From: Poecilobothrus nobilitatus
Taxonomy: Eukaryota; Arthropoda; Insecta; Diptera; Dolichopodidae
Direction: 5' to 3'
Assembly: GCA_947095535.1 (NCBI GenBank)
Contig: OX352774.1
Span: 210,044,965-210,108,964, forward strand
Length of the DNA stretch: 64,000 nucleotides
The position numbers were made by a program, and so were the translations under genes. Positions within the stretch are counted from its first letter, which is position 1, and the number at the start of each line of letters is the position of its first letter. The notes below the pieces were generated by a model that saw only the letters and a program-made list of their open reading frames with translations, had not been told where the DNA came from and ran no database searches. Positions 36,401 through 51,179 of the stretch are shown piece after piece.

Positions 36401-39400
36401 AATTGAAATGCTTTATTAAAATTTTTATTTACAGCATAGACATATCAAATTTACCAAAAAAGTTGGTTTAATCATAATTTTTTATTAAATAATAAATTCA
36501 GCTAAATTGAATTTTTTATATTTTTTTAAATATCAATTTTTCTCATTTTCCAGATTGATAATTATTTTATTGAACAGCTGATCAGTAATTTTGCATATGA
36601 AACAAAATTGTTCAAATGAAATAGATATATGGTATTCCTTTCCATTTCTGCATTTCATTGAAAAAAAAATTATGATAAAATATAAGTTCAATAATTGCTT
36701 TTATTTTGATTTGACCACTAAATATCTATCTACTAAATATCTTGACCATTTCTAAATGTCTAGTAACTGGATTGTTAAGGATAAAGCAAAAATATTAGAT
36801 AACACTTTTAAATTCCAAAATTTCTTCATATTATATTGCGGTATATTCAATATACACAAAATTTATTGTTCACCATTTAATCGTTTTAAAAAATCCATTT
36901 GTTGTCATACAAAAGCAAATTTTTAAATGTGGTCTATTTTTTAATATGGGTATCCATTTTTCTCAAAAAATTTGAAGTGAAAATGACATATAAAAAAAAA
37001 AAAATTTCTATACAACCGAAATTTCAATAAAGTTTTATTAATTGTGAATTTTTTTAAAAAATTTATTTCATTAATACTATATAAATATTAAATTTATTTT
37101 TTTTTTTTTTTTCTTATTTCCAAATTTCATTTTTTTAATAATGCACGTTTTCACTTCTTATAACATTTACATTTCCCTACTTATTATCTAATTTTTATTC
37201 ATGTATTTCTTTTTCTTTTATTATTAAATAATTAAATACTTAATTTTCAATTAATAAAATAATATATTTTATATTTAAGTATATATAGAAATTTATATAA
37301 AAACTTTTTTTAATTAAAATGTAATTTTTAAAGTATATGTATTTATTTTTTTAACTTTTAAATTAAAATACGAATATTATTAATATTTTTCTTTCAATTT
37401 ATTTTTTTATTATAAAATATTCAATTGTTCAATATTATTATAAATAATCAATTTTTGGAAATCATTTTTCTTTCTTTAGCTTTTATTTAAATAATTATTA
37501 ATATATTATTATTTCAAAAAATAATTTTTCATATAAATTATTTAGAAAAAGGTGTAAGTATAGTAAGTATATTTTAATGTATTAATAAATAAATATAAAA
37601 ATATTGTCAAAAAAAAAAATTGAATAAAATCTCTCTATTGTAAACATTATTCGGCCACTTTAAATTTAAATTCTTCTTATTAAAAAAAGAAAAAAAGCAA
37701 AAAAAAAACAAAAATTAATAAAAACATTAATATTGAATATAATTGATATAAATTTATTGTAATTAATTATTTTTCTGCGATAAAAAAAAAATATACTTAA
37801 AATTTATAATTAATTATAAATTTATTTTCATTAATAAAATTACTATTGACTCAGAAAATTTTGCTTTTGTAAAAATTTAACCATTCTAATTCGATCCAAG
37901 TAATGATAAGAAATATTTTACAAAATTTCTGAGTTATTTTTTTTAAATATTTTTAAGTTTTGATAAAATACGTCATAATATGTTTTAAATAGATTCTTTA
38001 ATTTCGTTTTATTATTTTATTAAAAAAATTATTTTAAAAATTTCTAATAGATTGTGGTAATGTAGCATAGAAAAAATTTAAATTATCTGATTAGTTTTTT
38101 TTTTTTTTTATATCGATACGAATAAGAATAATAATCTTGCAAAGAATTGTCTTGAATCGGTTCACAGTAAAGAATCTATGGAGTTTTTATATATTAGAAT
38201 ATGACCAATCTAGAATATCATTTTTGACTATACAATAGAAAGCTTGGCTATATTAGATAAAAACTTAAATAAATGAACAATTAAATAATACAATTTAATA
38301 TTGTTAACTCATGAGAATCAAAAGAGTATCTGTTGTAAGATTTAGCATCCTTTTAACATGATATTATTAAATCAATATCTATTAAATCAAATTTCCATTG
38401 ATAGAACTCTAAATTTCAAAATAATATTTATACATTATACAAGTTTATAATAATTATGTACATATATGTTTTGTAAACTTAAGAATACGAACTTTATTGG
38501 ACATTATAATAAACTTATAACTAGTCTTTTTATGAAATTAAGAATATAATATGAGTATTTAGAATAGCTTTATTTTAACTATACATAATATTGGATTAGA
38601 AAAGGCTTCAGATAATCAAAAAAATTAATTTCATTTTCATTCATACGACAATTATGAGCATCTAAAAAATTTTATCTGTTGCCACACAAAAGATAAACAA
38701 AAATAAAAAGGCAATATTATTTGAATTTTCTTTTTACATTTCCACAATTATTGTTTTCTTTTTACGTAGTTACAATTTTCGAAATAACATTAAAGTTTCT
38801 TTTTTTTTTTATTAAATTCGTAAATATAAAAATAATTGTTTTTTTTTTTCGTAATTTAAATTAATTTTTAATTTTAATAATTGTATACAAAATTATAAAA
38901 TGATTAGGTATCTATTTATTACATAAATATAGTTTATAATTAATTCTCTTTATAGGAAAAAAAAAACAAAAAAAAAAAAACAAAAAAAACTAAGAAAAAT
39001 TAAAAAAAGAAAATTGTGAAACAAAAACAAAAATTCCTCTATATTCATTGTTGTTATATTAAATTTTTCAATTTATATTTATATTTATATTTATTAATAA
39101 ATTCTACGTAAGTTATTTAATTACAAGAAAAAAAAAATACGAAATAATTAAATATATGGTATTAAAATGGTGAAAAAAAAAACAAAAACAAAAAAACCAA
39201 ACAACATTTAAAATTTATTTCAAATAAAATGTTTGTATATATATATATAATATATATACGACATATTTTTTAACTTACTTTCACTCACTTTCTCATCTCT
39301 ATTTCTATTTTAAATTTAAATTCAATTAAAGAAAACAAAAAATTTACATATTTATATGAAACAAACTAATATATAAAAAAAAAAATTTAATTAAACTTCG

Positions 39401-39454
39401 TTAACATTTAGTGTTTTTATCTTCTTATATATTATAATTGTTCATATAACATGT

Positions 39455-39459
39455 ATATC

Positions 39460-39498
<39 letters not shown>

Positions 39499-39605
39499 TT
39501 ATTAATATATATATACATATATGTACATGTTAAAAATATTATATATGACGTATATATGAATATATATATATAGCCATATATATATATATATATATATATG
39601 TATAT
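39455..39605. repeat. long interrupted (TA)n array
   Basis: Several (AT)n runs of 10 or more units with short interruptions such as GTACATG, GACG and GCC. Likely to be cruciform-forming and length-variable. Confidence 0.8.
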
Positions 39606-39939
39606 CTCATACAAACATTAATAAATAAACATATGAAATTTCCTCTTTAATTCAATAATTATTTAAGAAAAAAAAACATAAAAATAATTAATAAGTAAAT
39701 TAAAAAATAAAGGCAAAATTTATAATAAATAAATTTTAGTTTATATTAACATATACCTATATAGATATAGATTTAGAATAAAAAAAATTAATATACTATA
39801 AACGTAATATATATATATATATATAAAGTTACTTTTAATTATTTAAATATTAAAAATTAAAAAAAAAAAAAAAATATTAAAACACAAAAAGCCGAGTGAT
39901 TTGACGATTTACTTATTTATAATATACTTAAAAAAACAA

Positions 39940-39942
39940 TAA

Positions 39943-39973
<31 letters not shown>

Positions 39974-40059
39974 TATATATTTAAGTATGTACGTATTTAG
40001 TATTAAAATTTAAAATTAATAAATACATAATAAATATAGTATATATTATAATTTTACTA

Positions 40060-40095
<36 letters not shown>
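39940..40095. repeat. pair of (TA)n arrays
   Basis: (AT)n at about 39943-39970 and 40065-40092, separated by mixed A/T sequence. Confidence 0.75.
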
Positions 40096-40097
<2 letters not shown>

Positions 40098-43000
40098 GAA
40101 ATTAATAAATAAATAAATTATATAATTAGAAAATTTATAAACAAAAAATAAAAAACCAAAAAAAAAAAAAAACAAAATATAAATACATTCCGTATTAAAA
40201 AATTAATATTAATAGAAAATAGGCTATTTAAAAAAAAAAACAAAAACTTTCTCAATAAATGTAGTGTAAAAAACCCAAAAAAAAAAAAAATTCAACCATA
40301 AAACCATACCTATTATCATATTATTAATTAATTAAATGAATTATTATTATTAATGACGGATTTAAAATTTAGGAAAAGCATTTATTATAAATGTCAAATA
40401 TTTATAAATAATTATTAAAAATACAGAAAAAAAATAAAAATAAAAGTTAAATATTTGTTTTAATTTTGAAATTTTTCACATCCGGAGAATAAAAATAAAA
40501 ACAAACAAATAATGAATAATAAATATTAAATCGATATTATTATATATCTATATATATAATATATAATGTTTTTTTTTTTATTTAATTTTCAATATTTCGA
40601 AAACCTATTTCCTTTATAACAAAAAAAAATTTTCAATTATATTATTTTTCTGATTAAATTAATGTCATTTAATCAATATTATTTTTGTGATTATCTTTTT
40701 TGAATTGAACATTGAAATTTTAATTTTTAATATAAATGATAATTTTACATAATTTTGTAATACATACATATATATTTTTTTTCGGATAATTTCAATAAGA
40801 AGAAAAAAACATCAAGGAAGAAATAATTAAAATCAATCTCTAAGAAATACATGGTATTATCAAAATTTTGTTTATATAATCTTGTTGTGTACACCATGTT
40901 TCTTGTTTCCATTTCGTTTATTTGCATACCACAATTTTAAGTTAAAAATATTAGAATAACTATTTCCGAATTTTAAAAAAAATATGGCATTAATTGGTTT
41001 TTCCTTGTAGGCATCATTTTAATTTTCAACTTATTTTAAAATATTAAATAGTTTCAATAATAGTTGCACCTAGAAATGCATTTTTATATTTCGATTTATT
41101 GTTGTCATATTCGATCAATAGTTTTAGAAAATACCATTTGTAAATTTGTTTTTACAATTTTATATTTTACTCAAATCCAAAGTATATGCAAAAATGGTAA
41201 CAAAATTTTAGAATATGGATTCTAAAACGAATTAAAAAGTACTCCTATTATTTAAAAATTTAAACACAAAAATTGTTTAAAAAATTATATTAAGAAATTT
41301 AAAATAATTTTTTTAATTATTAATTAATACATTCGTTTTTCTTTTTTTTATTTAAATTTTGATAAAAAATCTTAATTTCTTTTATATTAAATTCACTTAT
41401 ATTCAAATTCATTTACATATACATTCCTAACTAATTAGACAAGAAAAATTAACAAATTATAAAAAAGCTATTAATTTTTTAAGTAACTGATAAAATAATA
41501 ATTTAATATAATTATAAAAAACAAAATTTCTTCACAAATAAATAGTAACAAAAAAAAAAAAAAACAAAAAATAGCCAATAATAATTAGTAAAATGTAGAA
41601 AAAATTAAAGTTCATTTCCGAATACTAAAAACAAACACAAAAAAAAAACTTAAACACAATATTTCATTTATCTATTACTAAGCAAACAAAACCAAAAATT
41701 CCATTAAAAATCAATTAATTTTAAAATAAATAAATAAATTTAAAAAAAAAACACAAAATAATTAATAATAATAATAATAAAATATATTTTAAATAAAATT
41801 ACATAAAAACAAACCCCTTAAATATATAAATATAAATAGATAAATTGTTAAAAATAAAGACTGGTAATCATTGTATAAGATGGTACACTTTTTATTGGAT
41901 AAAAAAAAAAAAAATGTAAAAATACATTAAACAAAAAAAAAAAATTAATATATATTTCAATATAATATATATAATATTATATATTACGATCATATCCTCG
42001 GTTTCGCGTAACATATACATATTATTAATATGTATATTTAAAAAAATTTCAGATAAGGAACCTTCTTAAATCGTATTATGCAAGGGTTACCTAGTATTAA
42101 ATGAAACTGATTTAAATAATAAAAAACAAAAACAACAAAAAAACAAAAAAAATTAAATTTAAACTAGTATAAATAAAAAAATAGAAAATTAATAAAAGAA
42201 TTTTTTTTAAAAAATAATATCGTATGACGTATATAAATAATAAAATTAACAAATTTTTAAACAGATAACAAATTACAAATTTTCAAAATTAAAAAAAGAA
42301 AACAACATTAATATAAATAAATAAATTAAATAAACTAAATTAAATAAATAAATAAGATGACAACCAAAGCTATAGCACAAAAAAAAAATAAAATAAAAGA
42401 TTTTATTAAAATAAATACATATACATATATATATATATAGTTAAATAAAAAATTTAAAAATTTTTTTTTTTATACTTTATAATTTCTTTTTTACACTTTT
42501 TTATATTTTTAGAATTTTTTTTTTTTTTTTTTCTTTTTTAACAAAATAAATAAAAAAAAAACACTAAAATAGCAAAATATAAAATGACTAACTTTAAAAA
42601 AAATGCATTAAAAATTTAATAACAACAAATAGATAATAAATATTTAAATATTACAAAAAATTAAAAAAAAAAAAAAAAAAAACAAAAAAAAAAAAAACAG
42701 AAATCAATCACTATATAACATATGAGAATCGCATCGCTGGAAGCATATTTCAAAAAAACAAAAAAAAAAACCAATTAACTTTCATACATTGTATGAAATT
42801 CGGCACAAATTTATAAATAAATTTGTAAGTAACTATTGTATTAATTAATGTATGTATGTCATTTAAAAAAAAAAACACTTAATTTTCAATTCATTTATAA
42901 ATAAATCTATTTCGTAGATCTCGTAGAACAAAAAACAAAAAATCATTAACAGAACTGATACAATAAAAAGTAATTTTACAACAAACTGATTTTTCTCAAA

Positions 43001-44819
43001 TTTTTTTACATACCTAAATATTATACAAAAGTTACTTACATTTTTACAAATATAAAAAAAAAAAAACAAAAAGAAAATAATTAAATAAAGTATGAAAATT
43101 TATACAAATAAAAAAAAATAAAAACCATACAAAAACGAATGAGTGAAATTTTTTTTTTTTTTTTGTAAACTATACACAGTAGAATTTTGTAATATTACAA
43201 AATAAAATAAAACAAAACCACAAATTAATCAAGTTTTTAAATAAACAAAATAACAATAAAAAAAAAAATTAATAATAACAATTAAAAAAAAAAAAAATAT
43301 TAAATAGCAATGAATTAAATAAAAAAAAAAAAAACGGAAAATATATAAAAAATAAAAAAATACAAATTTTTATCTAGTAATTTTTATTATTAATTTTACA
43401 AAAAAAAAAAAAAAAAAATCAAATAAATTATAGTATTTATACTAATTTTTTTAAATTATTCCAATATTTATTAATGGCAAACATTTAAATAAAAAAACAA
43501 AAAAAAAAAAAATACTGACAGAAATAAGAAACCAAACAAAATTACATATTCACATTGAAGGGATTTTATTATTTCTTTTAAACACATCTTTATACATGTT
43601 TAATTTTAAAAATTTCGTCCTTAAAAATAAAAACAAAATAATTAATTCCTTTTCAATAATTGTTTCCATGTATTCTTTGTGGTTAAATATAAAAAAAAAT
43701 GTTAAGACTTTTTATAAAAACAAATCATAAATTCTATTAAATCTATTAAATTCTATTAAATAAGTATGTATAGCGGTTAGACTTCATGAATATGTTTCGT
43801 CAATGTTTCATCATACTCTTTCACGAACTTAATTTATTCATTAGGTTAAAAGAACCGAACGAAATTTTCATCTCATTTCAAACATGTTACTGTCAAAATC
43901 TTAAATATATTAACTGTCAAATCTTCAAATTTTTTAATGTCATTAAATGAAATTGGGGTTAGTTTTTATTTTTATGTGACATTTATATTCATTTTAATCT
44001 GGCATACAATTTTTTTTGAATTTGTTGAGTGTACGCGATAAAAATTTAAAATTAAATTGTTTGAATTATTTAGAAAACTTATTTAGAAATTTTTTAAATT
44101 ATTTTGAAATTATTATCATTATATATTAATATTAAAATTTAGTATATATACACTAAATATATCTACCAAATATATATTAATTATTATATTAATATTTAAA
44201 ATTTAAGAAATTTTATCTTTATCTCTCGTCTTTATACAATTAATTTAAATCTGTCTTTATAACATTGATCCAGATTTGATTTCAGTACAATAAATTAATG
44301 TTTTAGTCACTTTATTATAAAATGAATATCTGACACAAATATATAAAATTCCAAATTGAAAATTTTTAAAATCAACAACATTGAGTCAGCCTTAGTTTTA
44401 CGAAACTTAAATTATGTATGGCTAAAGTCTTCAAAACATTGAAGTCTAACAACGGCCATAATTAATAATTTCATTTGAATGTTACAAGTTGAACATTGCA
44501 GTTAACCGAAATGAAAAGCTTCTAATAAATAGTATGTTCACTAACACTTGATTTTAAAGATTAAGTAGATTTTATTCTTAATTTCCCATACATGCATTCA
44601 AAAATATTTCTGTCAAACAAAATCCAGATTGGTACTTCATTTTATTAAAATCACATCGAAATTAAGTAATTCCATTTGTTCATAATATTTCGATTTTTTT
44701 ATTGATTATTTAAAATTATCTTTTCCATAACCCTTGATTTGTTTTTTTGATAACTGTCAATTTAATGTCAATGTAATATTCAAATAAATCAGAAAAAATA
44801 ATAACTTTATAACTAACAG

Positions 44820-45108
44820 GTCCGCGGACTTGGTAAGTTGTAAAACCATTTTAATAGTTGGAAAGTTGGTTAGATGAATATCAAAAAATTTTGATTTTTG
44901 TGGGCGGAGTCTTTGGTTTGTGGTTGATTTGTATCGTGTATGGGCAAGTTGTACAACTTAAATGTCATTTTAACATTGTAATTTTTTGATTTGAGAAAAT
45001 AATAAAAATATAAAGTACATAATTACAATTGTTGGATGATAGAATGGATAAGTGTGTGGTATGGTTCTAACACCTGTCCGCATATCAAGTTTACAACCTA
45101 GTCCGCCG
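44820..45108. mobile_element. possible short TIR element or G/C-containing island
   Basis: The left edge GTCCGCGGACTTGGTAAG and the complement of the right edge CGGCGGACTAGGTTGTAAAC share GCGGACT.GGT, giving imperfect inverted ends about 290 bp apart. Internal sequence (TGGGCGGAGTC, AAGTTGTACAACTT palindrome) is less A/T-rich than either flank. No target duplication could be found, and the match is short, so this is a weak call. Confidence 0.35.
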
Positions 45109-46716
45109 TGTATGAGCAGCATTATAATCTGTATCAAAACAATAACATAAATATTTCTTGATTTTCAAAAGTTATTTTGAACGTTTGACATTTTAGTTGA
45201 ATTTATATACGAGTATGATAATCTTCTTAATTTCGTAGTTTCTGAACAAGGTATTATATATATTATAATTTTTTTTTTTTTTTGCAATATTTTGACAATT
45301 TTTTACTTTTCTTTTTCACGATAAGATAAAAAGTTATATATATTTTATAAATTGATTGTTTACTGCAAAATTCATTCTTCTGATAATATTTTCTTTAAGA
45401 TCATAGATTTTTTTTAATCATAAAAATACAAATGTAAGTAATGCACTATGAAAAACAAGACTGCTTTTATTATAAACAATTTTTAAAAATATTTGTATCA
45501 CAGTCAAAAAAGAATTGAAAATTTAACCACAAAGAAAATTATTTAACTTATATTTCTTTTCCTTAAATACTTTTTTCTTCCAGAAGCAAATTTTTCTAAC
45601 TCTTATGCTAAAATAAATCTATTAACACTAGTTCTACACAATATATACATATAAATTAAACTAAATTTTAATTAACTTAAAAAAATATAAATTCAATTTT
45701 CATACAAAATTTCATATAGTTAATAAAATAAATGTAATTTATATTATATTAATTTTTTATTAATTTTTTGATTTAATTAAGTTTTTTTTTTTATTTTTTA
45801 TTATACATATTTTAATAAAAAATTATTTCATTAATATAACAATAAAATTAACTATAATATTATAAAACTTCCAAAAATTTCTGAAATTCTTTGCCCTCCA
45901 AATCATACAAAATACAAGCAAGAAAAACAAAATGAAAATAATTATAAAACAATATATTATATAATATAAAATGCAATGCAAAAAATTGTCATCATTTTTA
46001 AAACTAAAATATAATGTAAACTATCAAAATATAAACGAAAACATTTAAATGCAAAATAAACTAATAAAAATACAAAACATTAAAACGAAATATTAAAATA
46101 AAAAACATAAAAAAAAACAAAAAAATATGTAAAAAATCATTCATACTAAAACATCATCTCGAAAATAAATAAAAAACGCAATACACCGCATATTTTCATT
46201 AATAAATAAATAAAACCAGTATCATAAGTTTGAAACACTTTTAACAAAAAAAAAAGGAAAAAGAAAATCTATATAGTAAAATTTTTTTTTTTTTTTTTCA
46301 AAAACATTACCTACATATATATGAACTTTAAATAAAAATAAAAAAAAAATAAATAATAATAAAAAAATGTTTTTATATATTATTATTTATTAATTAAATA
46401 TTAGATATTTGCAATCAAATTTAAATTACTTGAAAATATTGTAAAACAAAATAAATAGCACATTTAAAACGAAAATGAAATAACCAATCAATCAATTATT
46501 ATTTTTAGGATTTATTAATTAATTAATTTTATAAAGAATATTTAAACTAAACTTTATCCTATGAGATTATTTAAGGGAGGTACTTTTTAAATTCAAAACC
46601 CTATCTCGTATTATAATACATACTACAATACAAAGCGCGTCCTCATAAAATCTAAATTGGAATATTTTTATTTATAATATATATATATACATATATACAT
46701 GCTTCCGCAGTTATAT

Positions 46717-46749
<33 letters not shown>

Positions 46750-49700
46750 TAATTTCAAATCAAAAAAGGTTATGTTATATTACTAAAGCTATCGAATAAC
46801 TAAAGCTGTTAAAAATTAAAAAAAAAAAATTGCATAATTACAGGGGCAACAATTATAAAAATATTTTCAAGTCCTGTTTTGAGACCACAATCTTTTTTTT
46901 ATTGGCTATTACAATTGTACAGAACTTAATTTTACTTAACTTATTTTACAGAACGATTTAATTTTTAACAAATAGAAAATTACTTGAATTTCTATAAAAA
47001 ATAAATTAAGCTCACAAATAATTCAATTTCAACAAAGTTATATATTTCAAAAAAAAAAAGAATAAAAAAAATGCTTGATTGATTGATTGGATCTATACTA
47101 ATTATATAATATATCAATTATGATATATTATCAAAAATATAATAAAAATGTAACTGTTATAATATTTGTTTTTGATTTTACATTATTGAAATTAATTGAA
47201 AATAATAAAATAATATTTATATGATATCTAATTAAAAGATTTATAAAACATGCAAAAAAAAATATTAAAAAATTAAAAAACACAAAAAAAAAAAAGATGT
47301 AATACAAAAATAAAATATTTAAATTTTTTTTCGTAAATAAAATGTAAAAATATTATTAAAATTTCATATAAAAACCAAACAAAAAAACAAAAAAAAAAAA
47401 TTAAATTAAATAAAAATCTATAAAAAATTAATAATACATTTAGGCTAGGCGATTATAGTCGCGTCATTTAAAATTAAAAAAAAAAGAAAAGAAATTTTTT
47501 TTTTTTTTTTTTTGAATATAAAACCAAATATTTTATAATAAAAATGTTTATACATCGACAAGTTATAAATATGGGTATCGTTTTAGAATTCTTTTAATCC
47601 ATTATATTAAAAATGATGTTTAAAAAAATTTACGATTTTTTTTTTTAATATATCCTATACCCCGGTTTATTAATTTATTAATTAAACAAACCATTTTATC
47701 TTAAAAGTTTCTAAACAAATAACTTTTCTATTATATAAACAATAATTTCTAAAATATTTGGTTTTTTTTTTTTTTTTTTTATTGCATTCAAAACTTAAGA
47801 AAATCGCACAATTAAAATCACAAATTTTCTACGCCTAGCAAACAAAAAAAAAAAAAAACAAAAAACAAGTAAAAAAATTTGAAATTTTAACCAAGAAACC
47901 CTTAGTCGTATAGAAAATCGTTTTTTGTACAGTACATATTTAATAAAGTAAAAAACCAAAAAAAAAAAAAATCACGATTATAAAATTAATAAATTACATA
48001 TAATAGATATATATGTATATATATATATATATATATAAATGAATATATAATATACTATAATATTTATAATTAATTAAATTAATTAATTTTTAAATTCAAA
48101 CAAAAATAATTGGGCAAAAATACACAAAAACAACAAAAAAAAAAATAAGATTTTTTTTTTTTTTAATTTATATTATAAATACACATTATAAATAAATAAA
48201 ATAAGTTAAATTATGTTTATAAATTCACAAAAAAAAAAAAACAAAAAAAAATTTCAATTTTAAAATAAATTATATTAAAATTTCAAATGAAATAAAACAA
48301 AAAAAATATAAATAAATATAAATAAAGAAAACAACTATCTTATTATTAATTCAAAACATAGCATTCAATAAAGACATTTCTCAATTTCTCTTTTACATGG
48401 ATTATACACAAAAAAAAAAAAAAAAAAAAAAACATACAATCGATATTAGAAAAACGACAACAGACACAAAACCTTACCTATTACTACTATAATACTGCTA
48501 CTAACTACTATTTATTATTTCTACACAACATACTAAACTCATCACTAATAAAACACTAATACTAAATTGCATTAATCGAATTAATCGAATTATCAGATGC
48601 GATGTTTTATATCAGCATTTTAATAATTAAATTATAAAAAAAAAAAGAACAAATTAAAAATAAACAAAAAAAAAATTAAGAAAACATAATTTGAAATTTG
48701 TATAAAATTAAAGAAAATTTAAAATAATTTATATTGTATTATTATTTGTTTTTAGTACTTTAAATTTAAATTAAAATCCAAAAAAAAAAAAAAAACACAA
48801 AAAAAAACAACAAGAAAATCTTTTAATTATAAAACAAATTTAAAAATTCATCAAGAAAATGAAACAAAAAAAAAACAAAAAACCATAAAAATCAACCAAA
48901 AAAAAAAAAAAAATAATGAAAGCATTAAAATAAAAATTATTAATTATAAATATTAAAAAAATAAAAAAAATTATACAAAAAATTCAAAAAAAAAAAAAAA
49001 AGACAAAAAATTCAAAAAAAAAAAAAATAATTGAATAAAAAACGGAAATTATGCAAAAAAAAATGATTTTGTTTTATTTAAAAAAAAAAAAAATAAAATG
49101 AAATTTCTTTTAAGGTTTTCACACCGCAAACTTTATAATTTAATTTTAATTGAAAACAGGACGTTTGACAGGATGTGAATTGTCCTGTCCTGTTCATTCT
49201 TATTGTAAGACACTTTAATTAATTGTTGTAAAACCCCCAGCTATAACCAATTAAACGTTTTGAAAATAATTTTGTAAGCTAATTTTACTGATGATAGTCT
49301 GCATGAGTTACAACTTGTGTTAAATTTAAGAAATTGTTTAGACTTCGAAAATTTTCCAATACTTTCGAAGATCTCAAGGATCAATTTTTATATCTTTACT
49401 TTTATTAATATATCGCTATTTTAGTGAAAGAAATATAAAATGTTTAAGAATTTCTTATTTTTTACAGGTATAGATATATCTTTTTTGAATGAGGAAATGT
49501 GAAATTTTCAGGAATCCTATCATTTTTCAAAAAATATACAATTTTTGAGAATTAATCATATTCCGAGCTTAAGGATGTGTAAGATCATATTTTTAATTGT
49601 TAATAAATTTATCATCATTTTAAAAGTTTCCTTGTCAAAAAATTTAGTAAACTTTAATTTCCTTCAAAATCAACATTTTCGGTCTAAGAAATATACTTTT

Positions 49701-51179
49701 ACTGAAATATTAATTGAAAGGCTAGAAAATTAAGTTCCTATTAATTAACCATAAATTACCAGAATACATTTAACAAGTACTCGTACATAACAATAATATA
49801 CTATAATATTGAAATTAAATGCAATGTTTTACAATCAAATACATTATTTATTTTTTAGGGTAGGATAGATAGGAATCATCGAAAGATTCACTAAACCAGC
49901 TGCTTTTTTGAACAAAGAATATTTTAGCAAGAAAAAATACTACTATAGAGTAAAAATAGGTTTTTAAGTTTTTTAGGAATGTAAGGAATAAAGATGTTGA
50001 CGTTCTCCTTAAATCTTTTTTATATCTATATTATTATCTCTTTTTTATCTTCAAAATATAAAATTCATTCTATTCCTCTGAATGTTACTTGCATATAAAA
50101 TTAAAATATTTAATAAATATAAAAGTATTTTAAATTCAAAATAGAATATATAGAAATTTTTCATAATATTACTTAAAAAAAAAAAAATCAGAAGAAGAAT
50201 TTAACGTACAACAAGCAGAAATTAGGTCAAGTAGGAATATTTTAAAGAAAAATTTTTTGAGGTGAATGTTCTTAATGATAAAATTCAACTTTCATCCATG
50301 ACCTTAAAAAATCAAAAATAATGCCAAATATTCAAAAATAATATGATAAATTAAAAATATTATATAAAATAGGTATATTTTTTTTTTTAATTTCTAGAGC
50401 ATTAAGTTGATATACTTGACATAGCACTAGAAAAGAGAAAATCATACCATTTTTAAATTAAAAATTAAATTAAAAATAAATAAAACCATATCTAGGTTAT
50501 AATACTATTAAAATTTCAGATTTTAAAAGTTTAAGTGTTTTTATATCTGTTCTAAATATTTCATACAGTGAATAATTAATATGCTTTTAATTTTAAAATA
50601 AAATAAATATTAATTTTGCCTCTTGCTTTTAATTTTGCCTCTTTTCAAGACAAGAAAACTAAAAAGAATATCAATAACTACTAGAAATATAAATTATGTA
50701 TTTTATAAAAGTTATTTACAGATTTCTCGATTAACCCTCCTTCGATTAAAAATAATTAAAATAAGTACATTATCCCGTAAGAAGCGAAAAAAATTGTGAG
50801 CCTTAACCAAAAGTTGGCTTACAATTGTTGCAAAACTAGCAACTAGCAGCTATTATTTTCATAATCTAATCTGGATAATTTTGAGTCTCTTTAAGAAATA
50901 CTTGTTTGTTTTGATTTCCATTTTCATTAAGAGTTTCTAGAATACACAAGTATTCGATGAGAAAGAAAAGTCAACCATTGTTTTTCATATGTTTAGTTTG
51001 CGGTACAAGTTTTAAATTATAATTATATTATTTTTTTCTTTATTAAAAAAATTAAATATTGTGATGAAATGTTTAAAACTCCGGTTAGATCAAAATTATA
51101 TAAAATATGATAATATAATGTGAAGAAAAAAAATAATATAATATAATTATATTTTATTTTTTCACAATTTTTATTTTAG
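45109..51179. other. A/T-rich non-coding stretch
   Basis: Homopolymer-rich. A nested G/C hairpin lies at 49155-49194: AACAGGAC/GTCCTGTT outside, GACAGGA/TCCTGTC inside. A second one is at about 50793-50823: TTGTGAGCC/GGCTTACAA with one wobble pair. (TA)n runs lie at 46678-46697 and 48010-48037. No gene recognised; the 49545-49733 frame is rejected. Confidence 0.5.

Larger units (their letters stand above)
26778..44819. other. 18-kb extremely A/T-rich low-complexity region
   Basis: Almost entirely A and T runs, (TA)n blocks and mixed A/T. I found no exon with recognisable protein sequence, no tRNA-like piece and no element with clear ends. The least repetitive patches are 28480-28600, 36540-36950 and 43740-44800, but none could be identified. 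Open frames at 28224, 32116, 39981 and 42863 are Phe/Ile/Lys/Asn homopolymer-like translations. Confidence 0.6.

Noticed and set aside
47444..47839. GCTAGGCG and CGCCTAGC as inverted ends of a ~395-bp element
   Set aside because: Only 8 bp match, no extension, no target duplication; likely chance.
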